NCBI GenBank assembly: GCA_035236585.1
Contig: CP141134.1
Coordinates: 24,110,414-24,174,413 of the forward strand
DNA from: Warburgia ugandensis
Taxonomy: Eukaryota; Streptophyta; Magnoliopsida; Canellales; Canellaceae
Direction: 5' to 3'
Length of the DNA stretch: 64,000 nucleotides
Position numbers and translations under genes: made by a program. The notes beneath the pieces were generated by a model. The model saw only the letters and a list, made by a program, of their open reading frames with translations, did not search any database and was not told where the DNA came from. This document shows, piece by piece, positions 34,435 to 45,203 of the stretch (position 1 is the first letter of the stretch; every line of letters starts with the position of its first letter).

Positions 34435-35320
34435 TTGCATTTCAAGAATTGAAACCTCCTGTGATTCTGTTATATCTGCTCTGCATTCACATTTCAATGT
34501 CCATCACTGATTTACTAATATGGTAACATTTCTGCTGAACAACAGATGAGTGGAAACTAATTTGACACCCACCATGCTTGTATGCTTGAGGCTAGTAAAA
34601 AGGAAAAAACCCACTGAAAATCAATAGCTGGAAATGTTATTTGCGGAAAGTGTTAACATTTCAGGAATTGAAACCTTATATGTGTCTGTGTCTGTGCTTG
34701 TGTTTCTGTTTATTTTGGTCGCACAAAAATTCTATTATATCTGCTCTCCATTCACATTTCAATATCCATCACTGATTGATTAGTATGGTAACGTTTCTAT
34801 TGAACAACAGATGAGTGGAAACTAATTTGACACCCGCCATGCTTGTATGCTTGAGGCTAGTAAAAAGATAAATAAATAAATAAAAACCCACTGTAAATCA
34901 ACAGCTGGAAATGTTATCTGCTAACATTGTTAGCATTTTAAGAATTGAAACCTTATGTGTCTGTGCTCGTGTTTGTGTTTATTTTGCTTGCACAAAGATT
35001 CTGTTATATCTACTTTGTATTCACATGTTAATGTCCATCACTGATTGATAAGCATGGTAATGTTTCTGTTGAACAATAGATGAGCGGAAACTAATTTGAC
35101 ACCCAGCATGCTTGAGGCTAGTAAAAAATAAAAAAAACCCACTATAAATCAACATCTGGAAATGTTATCTGTTTACAGTGTTAACATTTCAGGAATTGAA
35201 ACCTTATATGTGCCTGTGCCTGTGTTTGTATTTATTTTGCTCGCCCAAAGATTCTATTATATCTGCTCTGCATTCACATTTCAAAATCCATCACTGATTG
35301 ATTTTCCAATTACATGACAA
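34435..35320 (+). repeat. Four tandem units of about 250-275 bp in the leader intron
   Basis: Units share a TTCTGTTATATCTGCTCTG-like start (about 34454, 34730, 34998, 35250), then a GATGAGTGGAAACTAATTTG block, a TGCTTGAGGCTAGTAAAAA block and an AATTGAAACCT end. The fourth unit is cut short. They lie between the leader donor and the transposase start. Confidence 0.88.
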
Positions 35321-35369
35321 TTGTATGATTATCCTCTTCCATTACCATTGCAGGCATTAAAACCTTATC

Positions 35370-36085
35370 ATGGATATGTATGAAACTGAAATTGTAGGAG
35401 CTGATATGGAAGGTGCTAAAGTGGAAAATGTAGGAGTAGATCCTAGTATGCCTTTACATGAAGTTGGAGTAGATCCTACTATACCGCCAGAGCTAGTACC
35501 AAAGTTAGCACGCAATTTCAGAGTCTAGATGCTAGTTATTCATTCTACAATTTGCATGCTAAGTTGGAAGGTTAATCCATTGCCAAGGACTCATTATATA
35601 AAGCTAAAGTAGATGGGAAAACCATGACATGCATAATTAGATGTTCCAAACATGGAAAAAGTAGGTCCAGTGACTCAGTTAGAAACATAGGGGGCAAAAT
35701 AAAGTGTGGTTGTCATGCCTTTGTTAAATTGAGGAGAGACTTAACTACCCAAGTGTGGTCTATGCATGATTTGCATTTGGGGCACAATCTTAATCTTCAA
35801 CCTGAATCATCTCAATTTTTTAGGTCTCACATATGTATATCATATGTTGAAAGACAAAGAAATATGCAATTGTCTCACTATGGTCATAGTTCTCAATAGA
35901 TTCATCATATAAGAGCAATTGAAAGTCAAGGTGTAGAGAATGTGAGTGCTCAATAGATTCATCATATAAGAGCAATTGAAAGTCAAGGCCTAGAGAATGT
36001 GCCACACAACACAAGCTTGTTGTAATGATATCAACCGAGAAAGAAGATTAACAAAAATGGGATTAGATGCGAATGCCATGTAAAA
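35370..36085 (+). pseudogene. FAR1/FRS-type MULE transposase N-part (broken)
   Basis: It starts MDMYETEIVGADMEG, then PPELVPKLARNFRV, the usual entry to a FAR1 DNA-binding domain. After a TAG and a frame change the domain continues: KAKVDGKTMTC, KHGKSRSSDS, GGKIKCGCHAFVKL, VWSMHDLHLGHN and ESSQFFRSH, keeping the Cys and His zinc ligands (C..C...H.H). A third block in a new frame, CCNDINRERRLTK with DANAM, equals the segment just before the MULE transposase core in FRS-like proteins. The DDE core itself is not visible. Such proteins bind terminal repeats and cut DNA; domesticated relatives are light-signalling transcription factors. This copy is not translatable. Confidence 0.7.
35894..36007 (+). 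repeat. 57-bp in-frame direct duplication
   Basis: Two copies of 57 bp (19 codons) start at CAATAGATTCATC, at 35894 and 35951. Each encodes an IRAIESQG-ENV block. The period is a multiple of three. Confidence 0.92.
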
Positions 36086-36565
36086 ATGGTCATAGTGCTC
36101 AATCTATTTCCGTTTTACCATACACATGCTCCAAGATTTGATTGAAAATGTCTTACATAAACATCTTTTCCTTTTCTACTTGTAGCACTTGTCTATTACT
36201 TGTGAAACGACACTGAACGATTGATGCTCCAAAAGTATGGGCTCTTTAAGATGAGACATGACAAGTTGGAGAAATAAGTGGAAAACTTGTCAACTGGACT
36301 CATTTCCCGGTGGCTTCATAAGTTGGAGAAACAATTCAAATGCTGACAACACAGAGAACTCATTTCAGAGCCCAAATCTCTATAATTTACAAGCCCAGAA
36401 ATATTCCATATCCTCATCAGAAGTGTCTGCTAATAGCACAAAGAGATTTCAAAGTGTTGATCTCGAGCAGAACTCAATTTCATGTGTTGCTGAACTAAAT
36501 TTCCAGCACCATTGAAAAGCACACGTAGAGAAATGTATTTCATGTTGAAAAATCTTCTATAGTTG

Positions 36566-36695
36566 CATGCACATTATCAATTGATGTATAAATAAATTTC
36601 CTTTGTTACTTTCAATGTATAAACAGTTTGTACGCACAATACCAATTGATGTATGAATAAATTTCCTTTGTTACTTTCAATGCATAAACCGTTGC
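36566..36695 (+). repeat. 65-bp direct duplication
   Basis: CAATTGATGTAT-AATAAATTT followed by TTTGTTACTTTCAATG occurs twice, 65 bp apart, in probable transposase 3' sequence. Confidence 0.85.
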
Positions 36696-37009
36696 GTTGT
36701 TTGTTCTTACTGAATCTAAACCTTATGCTGAACTAGGAATATGTGAAATTGCTTTTCTTGAATGTCATCTGTAACATTTGCATATATTTAAACACTATTC
36801 TCTGGGTTAGCTAACCACTATGTTAATAAAAGAGAATCTCCTTCAGCGATAATAGGAGCATTCTTAAATCTTTTTGTTGAAAGAATCAATGTTTCGTCAA
36901 GTATCAATTCTGCCTCAACTACCTCTATATCACCGATTGGTCCTGAGCACAGTCATAATAGGAGCATTCTTAAGAGCAACTCGTTTGCTTTGAATTTCAA
37001 GCACAGAAT

Positions 37010-37400
37010 ATTATTTAATTTCACAATCTGTTTTTGCCCAATGTGCCACCAAAAGGATAATCCTTTCAACTAGAAGATCAACCGATGAATATTTTCCTCC
37101 AAAGATTCATAGATTCCTTTCTTTCCAAAGCATCCAAATAGTAGCTAGAAAAGTCCATCATTGTAAGTTGCTCTATTTAATTGATTTCGACATTCTTCTC
37201 CAACCAAACATGAGTTGACCAACACTGTAAGGCATCATCATTTGAGATTGAATAAAATAAAATAACAATCCAGACACAACTCAAGGAGTAGCGAAGGAAC
37301 ATATGGTTGATTGTGTCGACTTCATTAGATCAAAGAACACACTGGTTTATGAGTTGTTATCCTCTTACCAATTGCACCCTAAACCTTAAGCCCGTTTCAA
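37010..37400 (-). mobile_element. L1-type LINE fragment (zf-RVT end of ORF2)
   Basis: On the minus strand this reads like the C-terminal end of plant L1 reverse transcriptase: a zinc-finger entry similar to CVLC followed by DTINHMFL near 37330, then ATIWMLWKERNL and VERIILLVAHWAK at 37020-37170. TGA codons sit in both parts. Upstream RT domains are absent, so it is a short, old piece. It lies between the two convergent MULE genes. Confidence 0.65.
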
Positions 37401-37772
37401 CTTGGGAGTGTGACACTCCTAAACATGTGAAGGAACCTGAATCTAAACATGGGAACAAAGTAAACTCATTAGCATTCACAAGCCTAAAAATAGAAAAGAA
37501 AATGACTTAGCGAGGAACCTGAATCTGTTGGGGAAAAAAGGAGAGAAATAATGAATTTATTGTCTTTTCATCTTAGGCTACTTCGTGTGTTGCATGGAAG
37601 AGGAAGCGGGTATAAGCAATAGCATCCCATACAAGCACATGGTATCATAAAAGTATTGTTTTTTTCAACACAAGATCTAAGTAATAGCATTCTATACAAC
37701 CATCCAATTACAATGTGAAAAGTACCAATACAAGTAGAATGCGCACTATGAAAAATAAATATATGACATTCA

Positions 37773-38090
37773 TCAATTGTCCATTAAATCTTCCGGCCTC
37801 GATTGTGCTTCAAGTCTTGGTGGTGAGAAAATGTTTGTCGCCAGTTCTCTCTCTCCTATAAGCCTTCTGGATAATGATGATGTTGATTCCTGCTCATCTA
37901 CATATCTTCCATACAACTGATCAACCCATAAAAAATATCTACATCCATTTTCACCCTGCACACAAGCGTACACATTTTGTTATTTTTTGGCATATAGTCA
38001 ACACACCAAGTGCTTATACTACCAAACAGAGAACATTTACCTCCTCTGTCGGGCACTTATAAAAAGAACAACTAAGATTATTCAGTCTTT
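37773..38090 (-). pseudogene. GRF-type zinc-finger gene fragment, two exons
   Basis: Exon 37773-37955 follows a CAG acceptor and begins GENGCRYFLWVDQLYG, the second half of a GRF zinc finger (Cys, then FxW). The exon upstream ends near 38041 at a GTAAATG donor and carries CSFYKCPTEE, the first half with its Cys pair. The phases differ by one base, so a frameshift is likely. The last 40 residues have no known motif. GRF fingers bind nucleic acid and occur in many plant transposon proteins. Transcription would converge on the transposase gene. Confidence 0.45.
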
Positions 38091-39353
38091 GAAGTGCGTG
38101 TGATTAACTTTCCAAAGCTATTTGGGCAATATAAGACTGGAAATCTATCTCTCCATCCCATCTAAAAATTAATTGCAAAATACATAATCTATCTTCGTAG
38201 CCCATCTGAATATAAGATTGAAAATCTAAACATTGCTACTTATTTATAAACAGCATGACAACCTAACTTGTACATGATTATGGATCCATTAAGAAAGCCT
38301 GGTTTGCAATATCAACAAGGGAATGGCAATTTGCTGTTGACAGAGGCGAGTCATTCAGCATTGCCATTTTGTTTTGGTGGACTCAACACATGCAAACATC
38401 AGTGTGTTTAAACGTTATTAAAGTAAACATCTGCCAAACAAGAGTGTTACATATGGTTATTTTGTTTAGCTGTTACAAGGTCTATTTAGTTGTACTCGAA
38501 GAAATTTAGTGTATTCCTCTTATTAGGAATTTGAGGTTTCATTGGTGTAAAGGACAGAACCTGTAATTTTGTTGGTGTAGCTAAGTTGCGACCCATACAG
38601 CTAATTGAATTGTTCAAGATCTGTCTCTTGGACAAGTTCTTGGAAATTCTAGTTATTCTCATGTTGAAAATTCCACACTTCCTCACTTTGCCATGCACTC
38701 TTCCTTGAAAGCAGCAAACATTCTCTTTTTCTCTCTTTTCAAGCTTTGAATTCATGTGGATATGCAATGGAAGCATGGAAAAGATCTCAAAGTTGTTCCG
38801 TACTACTAGGTTGCTGCAGTAATTTTGTCATCTTGCAAGGTGGAAGATTATGGCACTGATACAGGAGAAAAATTCTCAGAAGAGCTGCATTAACCCTCTG
38901 TTTGACAAGCGCTATGCAAAAGAAGCCTTGGGAAGAGAATAAGATTTAAGGACGTATTCTTTCTCTTTCTCATATACCATGGAGAGCACTTGCTTGGCAA
39001 ACAATAGGGAACGGGTCCATGGAGTGGACAGGGGGGTCATTCACAACAGTTGTTATCATACTAAATAGTGAGAAAAGATGTCCCATGGAGTGAAGGGTGT
39101 CACTAAGTTAAGGTGGAAAAGAGAAATTACCCTGTCATTTGGTGGTTGCAGAGATTTTTTCTCAATAACAAGAAACATTTAGTTTGAGAAAACAAACTTA
39201 AAAAATATATGAGGCTAAGGCAAACCCTGAAGATAGACGATTAACATGTGATTGAACCTTTCAGGACTTTCATCAAACATATGTTTTGCTAATCAATTAG
39301 TGAATGCAAAACCATAGACACAAATATGTACGAGGTTTCTAATGTCCACTTAC
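38091..39353 (-). other. Probable intron or decayed part of the second MULE gene
   Basis: No domain is recognised. A 96-codon minus-strand frame at 38486-38776 is Lys/Arg-rich and lacks features. The segment ends at the inverted leader's splice donor. Confidence 0.3.
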
Positions 39354-39690
39354 CTCTACAACGATTCCAAGCACAATAGGAAGGCCCTGATTCCTAATGC
39401 ATACGAGCACCAAGAAGAGAGAAGGAGATGGAGTGCCGAGCAGAGATCAGGACTAGCGACTAGTAGACAGGAAGGCATCCTCAGATTCCTCACTTGTTGA
39501 CTATCGATAGGCGTCCTTAGGTTCCTCACACAGTCTGAACTTTGGGAGAGAGAGAGAGAGAGAGCAGGCCATGAGAGAGAGAGAGAGAGAGATCAGACTG
39601 TGTGAGAGAGATGGAAGGGGAGAGCGGCAAAGAGAGGGAGAGAGATAGCAGCTCGTGAGTGTGTGCGTGTGCGAGAGAGAGAGAGCTGCT
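39354..39690 (-). other. Right leader exon of the MULE-like element
   Basis: On the minus strand it runs from CT-rich sequence to a GAGGTAAGTG donor (exon end 39354). It matches the left leader at 34180-34391 in inverse orientation. GA microsatellites at 39545-39600 and 39655-39680 mirror the CT run on the left. Confidence 0.5.
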
Positions 39691-39720
39691 CGTGGCGTTT
39701 TGCTATTACTTATCTTTTTT

Positions 39721-41878
39721 GGCACATATTGATTTAATGTTTGATTTATGACATTTTATGTGAGTACCTATGCTAAGACTAGAATGAGCTAGTCTATGAT
39801 TTGTGCAAATTAAAATTTGGCTTATGAAATAAAAAGTTTTGTGAACGATTTCATATAATGTATGGAAAGGTGTAAACTCGCGACTCTATATGGATTTCCT
39901 TAAGCAAGTTGAAATGATTTATTGAATGAAAATTAGACAATTCTAGAGAGTTGTGCTTAACCTAAAATTAGGAGACTCATAAGAGTTGAGCCTAGCTTGG
40001 GGCAAGTTGTGAGACCCCTCTGGCTGCTACGTTGGGAAGACTAGTTGGCCATTGGCTTCTAAACTAAGATACTTGCCCAACGAGGCCTATCAACAAGAGT
40101 ATTGTGTCATGGGGAGACTGCTCTATTGTGACCCACTGCCCCCATGAGGACTAGTGTAGCCTGTATGGTATCCACAACAGAACATAATTGGATGTGGATC
40201 GTCTACGTGCATAGTATAAGTTATTAGACATGGTCTGACATGTTAGTCATCCTCGAGGATATTGATCATTGCTTAGATAGGCTTGTGGGAGGACGCTACC
40301 ACTCAATGATACGACATATTGTGGTATGTCATATTTTGACAAAAGTCCTAATGGGCTTGTATATGCCCAATTTGAAGGATATGCTAAATATTTTTGGAGA
40401 CACTAGGATTTTTGTAAAAGTATAAATGTTTTATAATGTTTATGTGACACTTATGATCGAGCATGTAATTGTTTGCATTGTTTAATTTATACCAATATGT
40501 TTGCCGTGGTTTTCAAATGGCTGGTTTAAACATTTTTTTATTGAGTCTTTGTACTCACTCCTACAAAACATTTCAGGTGAAGCATGAGAGGACTTGGTGA
40601 TCAACTAGTGGAAATTGAATAAGGATAGGTATAGTTGAACTTATTACTACTTTAGTTTTTAAACTATTAACATTTGAGTATGAATGTAATAAGACACGTG
40701 ACATTGAGAGATTTAGTCTAAATTATGACTTGAATCTAAATTCCTTATTGTTCATGCTGTGACTAGGGAAACCTGGAATGGTATGATTTTTATTTTGTTT
40801 TTATATGTGAAGGTTTTTAAAGTGACATCAGGTTGAAGAGTGGAATTGAGAAAATAATATGTATTATATATTTCAAATGTTTTATAAAAAAAATCTTGCA
40901 GGAGAGTTTCTTTTCTAAGTTTTATTTCAAACATTCTTTTTTGAAAACCCGAGTTGCCAAAGTGTATGACTACCAAACAATGCACTTCCTTGTCAAGGAA
41001 GAAATACATTTCTTGGGCCCACATAAAAAATCTGTGCGGATCTATGCTAGAAAACTTGCATACCATCAAGAGCTAACTAACCCAAATGACTTTGCTCCCA
41101 TTTCAAACCAAATTTTCATATGGAGCTACATATATTAACCAAAAACTAGTGGTTCACATTTTCGTAGCAAAAACCTACTAGCGCATGTGGAGCCCAAAAG
41201 TGCACTTCTTCCTTGAGCAAGCAAGTTTTTTAATGTGCTTCGCCTTAAAATTTTTGTCATTAATGCGATGGATTTCGCTTGCCATGAATTCAAGATTGCA
41301 TTCCATGAAAGGGTTAAATTCACATTACTCAATTGTCTTGAACGACAATGCTCAATATAGTCAAACATTATAAATAAGTCCCATAGAATTCAAAAGCATC
41401 TAGAGAAGTACATGCATTGTTGTAATTTCTTATGTAGAACAAAGCTATTGGTCATGTTCTGAATAGCTTAGGTAGAATTAGGCTATGTACCAAATTTCAT
41501 GCCTGTGGGATGATTTACCTATATTTCTTTGAGTTAAAATTTCATCAATTTTATATAAAATTTAAAGACCCAAAACAAATGATTAGAATCACTAGACTGA
41601 TTTGATTTGTCCCATCTTACTGAATCTTTTTGAGCTAAACATGATGATTAGCCTAACTTTCAAAAAAATGCTCTATCGTGGCTTGTTCTTCTCCACATGT
41701 CACTTAACATGCACTCATTCTGGGACTCAAAAGGAAAATTATATAAAGGTAGTCCTCACTTGTCTGGAACCTCAATTAGCCACCCATTTTGGCTTGTATG
41801 TTTAGGGGACTTCAATCATTCCAAGAATTTATTGTTGCCCTGTCTATGGTCAATATGTTCCCCATGAAGGGAACATAT
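39721..41878. other. No gene; possible old LTR remnant
   Basis: Positions about 39720-40840 have the texture of a long-LTR 3' part (GTACTCACTCCTAC, CATTTCAGG, AT-rich end), but I cannot find paired ends or the conserved hairpin. Positions 40840-41878 hold no recognisable feature. Confidence 0.25.
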
Positions 41879-42352
41879 TTTCACGAGGCCCAATTTCACT
41901 GCACACCTAATAGGCCCGCGACCCATTGCCCCTTCTTGCCCAACCCACTTTGGAAAGCCCAAGTCCAAATTCTAGAAAAGGAATATGTAGAAGTCCTCTA
42001 GAATATTCCTTATTCTAGAGGATGGTAGAATAGTCTAAAATAATGTAGGCTAATCCAACACCATTGGATAAGTGACACTTATACATAATTTAGACCATTG
42101 GTTGTACCTCCCCAAGCCTATAAAAAGGGGAGAGTTTCTCATTTATAACACAGAGGAAGCTATTTGAATTGTAATATAAGTTCTCTTAAAGCAAGCCCCT
42201 TTTAGTTTCTTTTGAGTTCTGTCATTGCTTCTAAGGGTGAGTGAGTGTAGCCCTAGCAAGTGAGGGTGGGGGTGAAGGCTAACTTGTGTTTTGCTGAGGA
42301 GTCATGCACAAGTGCCGAACTTGTTAGCATAGGTGAAATTGCGACCCCGTGA
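41879..42352 (+). repeat. Element C 5' LTR
   Basis: It matches 56362-56852 from CACGAGGCCCAATTTCAC to GACCCCGTG. The first TG reads TT here; the 3' LTR keeps TG. It includes a TATA box and small indels relative to its partner. Confidence 0.85.
42117..42128 (+). promoter_or_regulatory. TATA box of element C 5' LTR
   Basis: CCTATAAAAAGG is a canonical plant TATA box, about 240 bases into the LTR. In the 3' LTR the same site reads CCTAAAAAAAGG, a weakened form. Confidence 0.6.
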
Positions 42353-42356
42353 GAGT

Positions 42357-42369
42357 TGGTATTTGAGCA
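42357..42369 (+). promoter_or_regulatory. Element C primer binding site (degenerate)
   Basis: TGGTATTTGAGCA resembles the tRNA-iMet site TGGTATCAGAGCA with two changes. It lies right after the LTR. Confidence 0.6.
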
Positions 42370-42548
42370 GGTTGGTACTAGGTATTGGTATCAAATTGAC
42401 GGTTCATTGGTTCGAGTTGGGAGTTGCTTGTGGGGATTGTGTAAACCTAGCAATAGCATGATGGCAAGCGAGTTTGGAGTGAGCAATGTGCCTGTGGAAG
42501 CCTAGAACAAGTCAAGGAGGGAGAAGTCCATAGATCCATTAAAAGGTA

Positions 42549-43657
42549 TTGGCTTTGGATGCTTGCCTCACCACGTTGGAAGAAAGGTTTGTTAAGTTCG
42601 AGCAAACTCTTTCTAATTGCTTGAACAAATCTAATTCCTATGTGGATGCTTTACATAGCCTTCAAGACAACATGCGAAGTACCTTTGAAGTGGTCAAGAC
42701 TATGGATTCCAAGACTATAGAAAAGGTGGAAAGAATGTCAGATCACCTTGATACTATAGAGGGAGAAGTAGCTGGCTTATATGATGAAGTAATGAGCTAG
42801 AAGATATTAAGATTCAATTGGCTTTAATAGAGAAGGCTGTGGCTAATGGGGGAGGACTTGGACCAAAGGAGTTTACTCTTAAGGTCAAGATCCCAGAACC
42901 TAATTGCTACAAGGGAACCCATAATGCTAAGGATCTAGAAAATTTCCTTTGGCAAATGTAACAATATTTTAAAGCCGCCAAGATTTCAAAGGAGTCCTTA
43001 AAGATAGAAACACTGCTACCATGTATCTTACCGATGATGTGATGCTATGGTAGAGAAGAAGCTACAATGATGTGATGGAAGGCTACTAACACTTGGGATG
43101 ATTTTAAAAAAGAAATCAAGACCCAATTCTCTCAAGAAAATATGGAGTACTTGTCTCAAAAAAGTTTGAAGTAGCTAAAGCATATGGGGTCAATTCGGGA
43201 GTACATTACCCAATTTACAGCCTTGCTTTTAAACATCTCATAAATGATGGACAAGGACAAATTATTCTTCTTCATGGATGGATTGCAACCTTGGGCGGAG
43301 CAAGAGTTTCAAAGAAGAGGAGTGCAAGACTTAACTACTGCACTCTCGATAGCAAAAAAATTGGTAGAGTTCACCAAGAAGGCAGAAGGCACGAGTAAAG
43401 ACAAGAAAGGCAAAGGCAATCAAGGCAAAGGTGGGGGAGATAAATCTAAGAGCCATAAGGAGGAAAACAAGAAGATTAATTACTGCCCAAAAGCTAAAGG
43501 TAAGTTCATCCCTAGCTGCTTTGGTTGCTTCATATGTGATGGGGACCATAGGGCATTTGAATGCCCAAAGAAGACGGCCCTCAATGCATTATTGGTTAAT
43601 AATGAGACCCCTCAAGAGGAGCCTATGATGGGGCACTTAGACTCCTCAATGTCATGA
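42549..43657 (+). pseudogene. Element C gag with zinc knuckle (broken)
   Basis: The N-part, MALDACLTTLEERF, is an 83-codon frame with heptad-like, coiled-coil-prone sequence. After a frame change come KIPEPNCYKGTHNAKDLENFL and TWDDFKKEI, the gag core. The last open piece (43244-43657) has FFMDGLQPWAEQE, a Lys/Gly-rich linker and the knuckle CFICDGDHRAFECP, which has one residue fewer than usual between the second Cys and the His. Stops occur near 42960, 43040 and 43170. Confidence 0.82.
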
Positions 43658-43721
43658 AGAAGCAGGACTTCGTAGCCAAACCTGTTTTCTAATTTGTAAA
43701 AGAGTTTATGTATGTAAAGGT

Positions 43722-44160
43722 GTGCCTCAATGGGAAAGCACACGAGCCATGATTGATACTAGAACCACTCACAACTTCATCTCAGGAGAAGAGGTCAGAA
43801 TGCTAAATCTCAGGTTGGAAAAAGATGCAAATAGGATGAAGGTAGTTAACTCTGAAGCAAAATTGGTACTTGGAGTTGCTAAAGGCCTACCAATTAAAGT
43901 TGGAGAGTGGGAAGGTACTATCAACTTGACTGCGATACCTATCCTTGGGATGGATTTTCTTAGTTTAGGTAAGGCCATTCTGATGCCATACCTTGAGGTA
44001 CTAAGCTTCTTTAATGAGAAGGCACCCTGCGTGATCCCAGTATTGAAGGATGGTAAGAAGCAAGGAAAACTTCTATTGGCTATGCAGTTATTAAAAGGTC
44101 TAAAGAAAGGAGAAGAAACATTCCTAACCACTTTAATAGAAGAAAGAAACAAAGGTGATA
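43722..44160 (+). pseudogene. Element C aspartic protease (altered DTG)
   Basis: It reads AMIDTRTTHNFIS at the active site, so the DTG triad is DTR, then LGMDFLSLGKAI, the second protease block. A Lys-rich linker follows (KGLKKGEETFL). It cleaves the polyprotein in active relatives; the Gly to Arg change should harm the catalytic loop. Confidence 0.78.
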
Positions 44161-44727
44161 TGCATTATGCTACAAGAGGTTGAGGAAGTCCTTAACGAGT
44201 TTAAGGATGTGATGCCACCTAAGCTACCTAAGAGATTACTACCAAGAAGGGAGGTTGATCACCAAATTGAGTTGAAACCTGGAGCAAAACCCCCTATATT
44301 GGACCCTTATTGGATGTCACCACCAAAATTAGAGGAGTTGCAAAGACAACTAAGGGAATTATTGGATTTTAGGTTCATTCAACCATCAAAAGCCCCTTAT
44401 GGAGCCCCGGTGCTTTTCTAGAAGAAGCAGAATAGAAGTCTTAGGATGTGCATCGACTATAGAGTACCCAATAAGGTAACTATGAAGCCAATCCCCCTCA
44501 TTGCTTACTTGTTTGATCGACTGACGGAGGCAAGATACTTCAACAAACGCGACTTGAAATTGGGATACTACCAAGTGTGTATTGCCTAAGGAGATGAACC
44601 TAAGACCTCTTGTGTCACTAGGTACGGTGCTGATGAGCTCTTAGTCATGCCCTTTGGCTTGACGAATGCCCTTGCCACCTTTTACACTTTGATAAATAAG
44701 ATGTTTCACCCTTATTTGGATTAGTAC
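44155..44727 (+). pseudogene. Element C RT, N-terminal part (before insertion)
   Basis: It has EFKDVMPPKLPKRLLPRREVDH, the RT entry, then KAPYGAPVLF, a TAG, MCIDYRVPNKVTMKP, NKRDLKLGYYQV and [12 protein letters not shown]. It stops at the fingers-palm border, at FHPYLD plus a TAG (former Gln), where solo LTR 2 begins. The catalytic YLDD comes after the insertion. Confidence 0.87.
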
Positions 44728-44765
44728 TGTGACACCCCAGGTTTTCTAAACCTTTTTCTAATTAC

Positions 44766-44797
44766 GTATAATAATAATAATAATAATAATAATAATT
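44766..44797. repeat. (AAT)10 microsatellite near the end of solo LTR 2
   Basis: An ATA/AAT trinucleotide run of about 32 bp. It is absent from solo LTR 1. Confidence 0.9.
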
Positions 44798-45150
44798 TGT
44801 TTCATAAAATAGGCGGGATCCCTGAAAATAAAAGCTCACAATTTACACAAGTAATGTAGCGTTCAAAAGAAAACCCAGAGGCTCATCCAAGATCCAAAAC
44901 CATGACAATAAACAAAAATCAAATCGTTAGTATGTTGAGAATACTCAATCTAAAACCACGACAAATCAAAGTGTGCGTCCAATCTATCCAAAATATCAGC
45001 ATCCATATACAGCCCAAAAAGCCTAATCACAAGTTAAAGAGACGTACACAATCAGTCTCTAAAGTACAAAAAGGCAGATGGTCCTCGAGGTCCTCACTCA
45101 ATCAACGCTGCTCCACCTGCTTTCCCTTAGCGCTATCATGCTCCAAATCT

Positions 45151-45203
45151 GAGGCATTACAAAAAACAAAGCAGTGCCTCAACAAGCAATTGCTTGTGTA
45201 GGT
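45151..45203 (-). promoter_or_regulatory. LTR double stem-loop (solo LTR 2)
   Basis: On the element strand the main stem is GAGGCACTGC with GTAATGCCTC (45151-45180), with one mismatch and one G-U pair. The CAAGC-aatt-GCTTG stem is perfect. It is about 420 bp from the LTR 3' end. Confidence 0.55.

Larger units (their letters stand above)
33130..39720. mobile_element. Decayed two-gene MULE-like DNA transposon (candidate)
   Basis: Two genes point toward each other: a FAR1-type transposase fragment (35370-36085, plus) and a GRF-zinc-finger fragment (37773-38090, minus). Each starts from a pyrimidine-rich leader, and the leaders (34180-34391 and 39354-39690) are inverted copies, each ending in a GGTAAGTG splice donor. 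Convergent genes starting in inverted termini are the plan of MuDR-type elements. Outer ends and a 9-bp target duplication were not found, so the borders are approximate. A LINE fragment lies between the genes. Alternative: two unrelated fragments sharing an inverted repeat. Confidence 0.5.

Noticed and set aside
40240..41368. Short open frames on both strands between the MULE-like element and element C
   Set aside because: None has a recognisable domain or codon signal, and the region looks like decayed repeat DNA.
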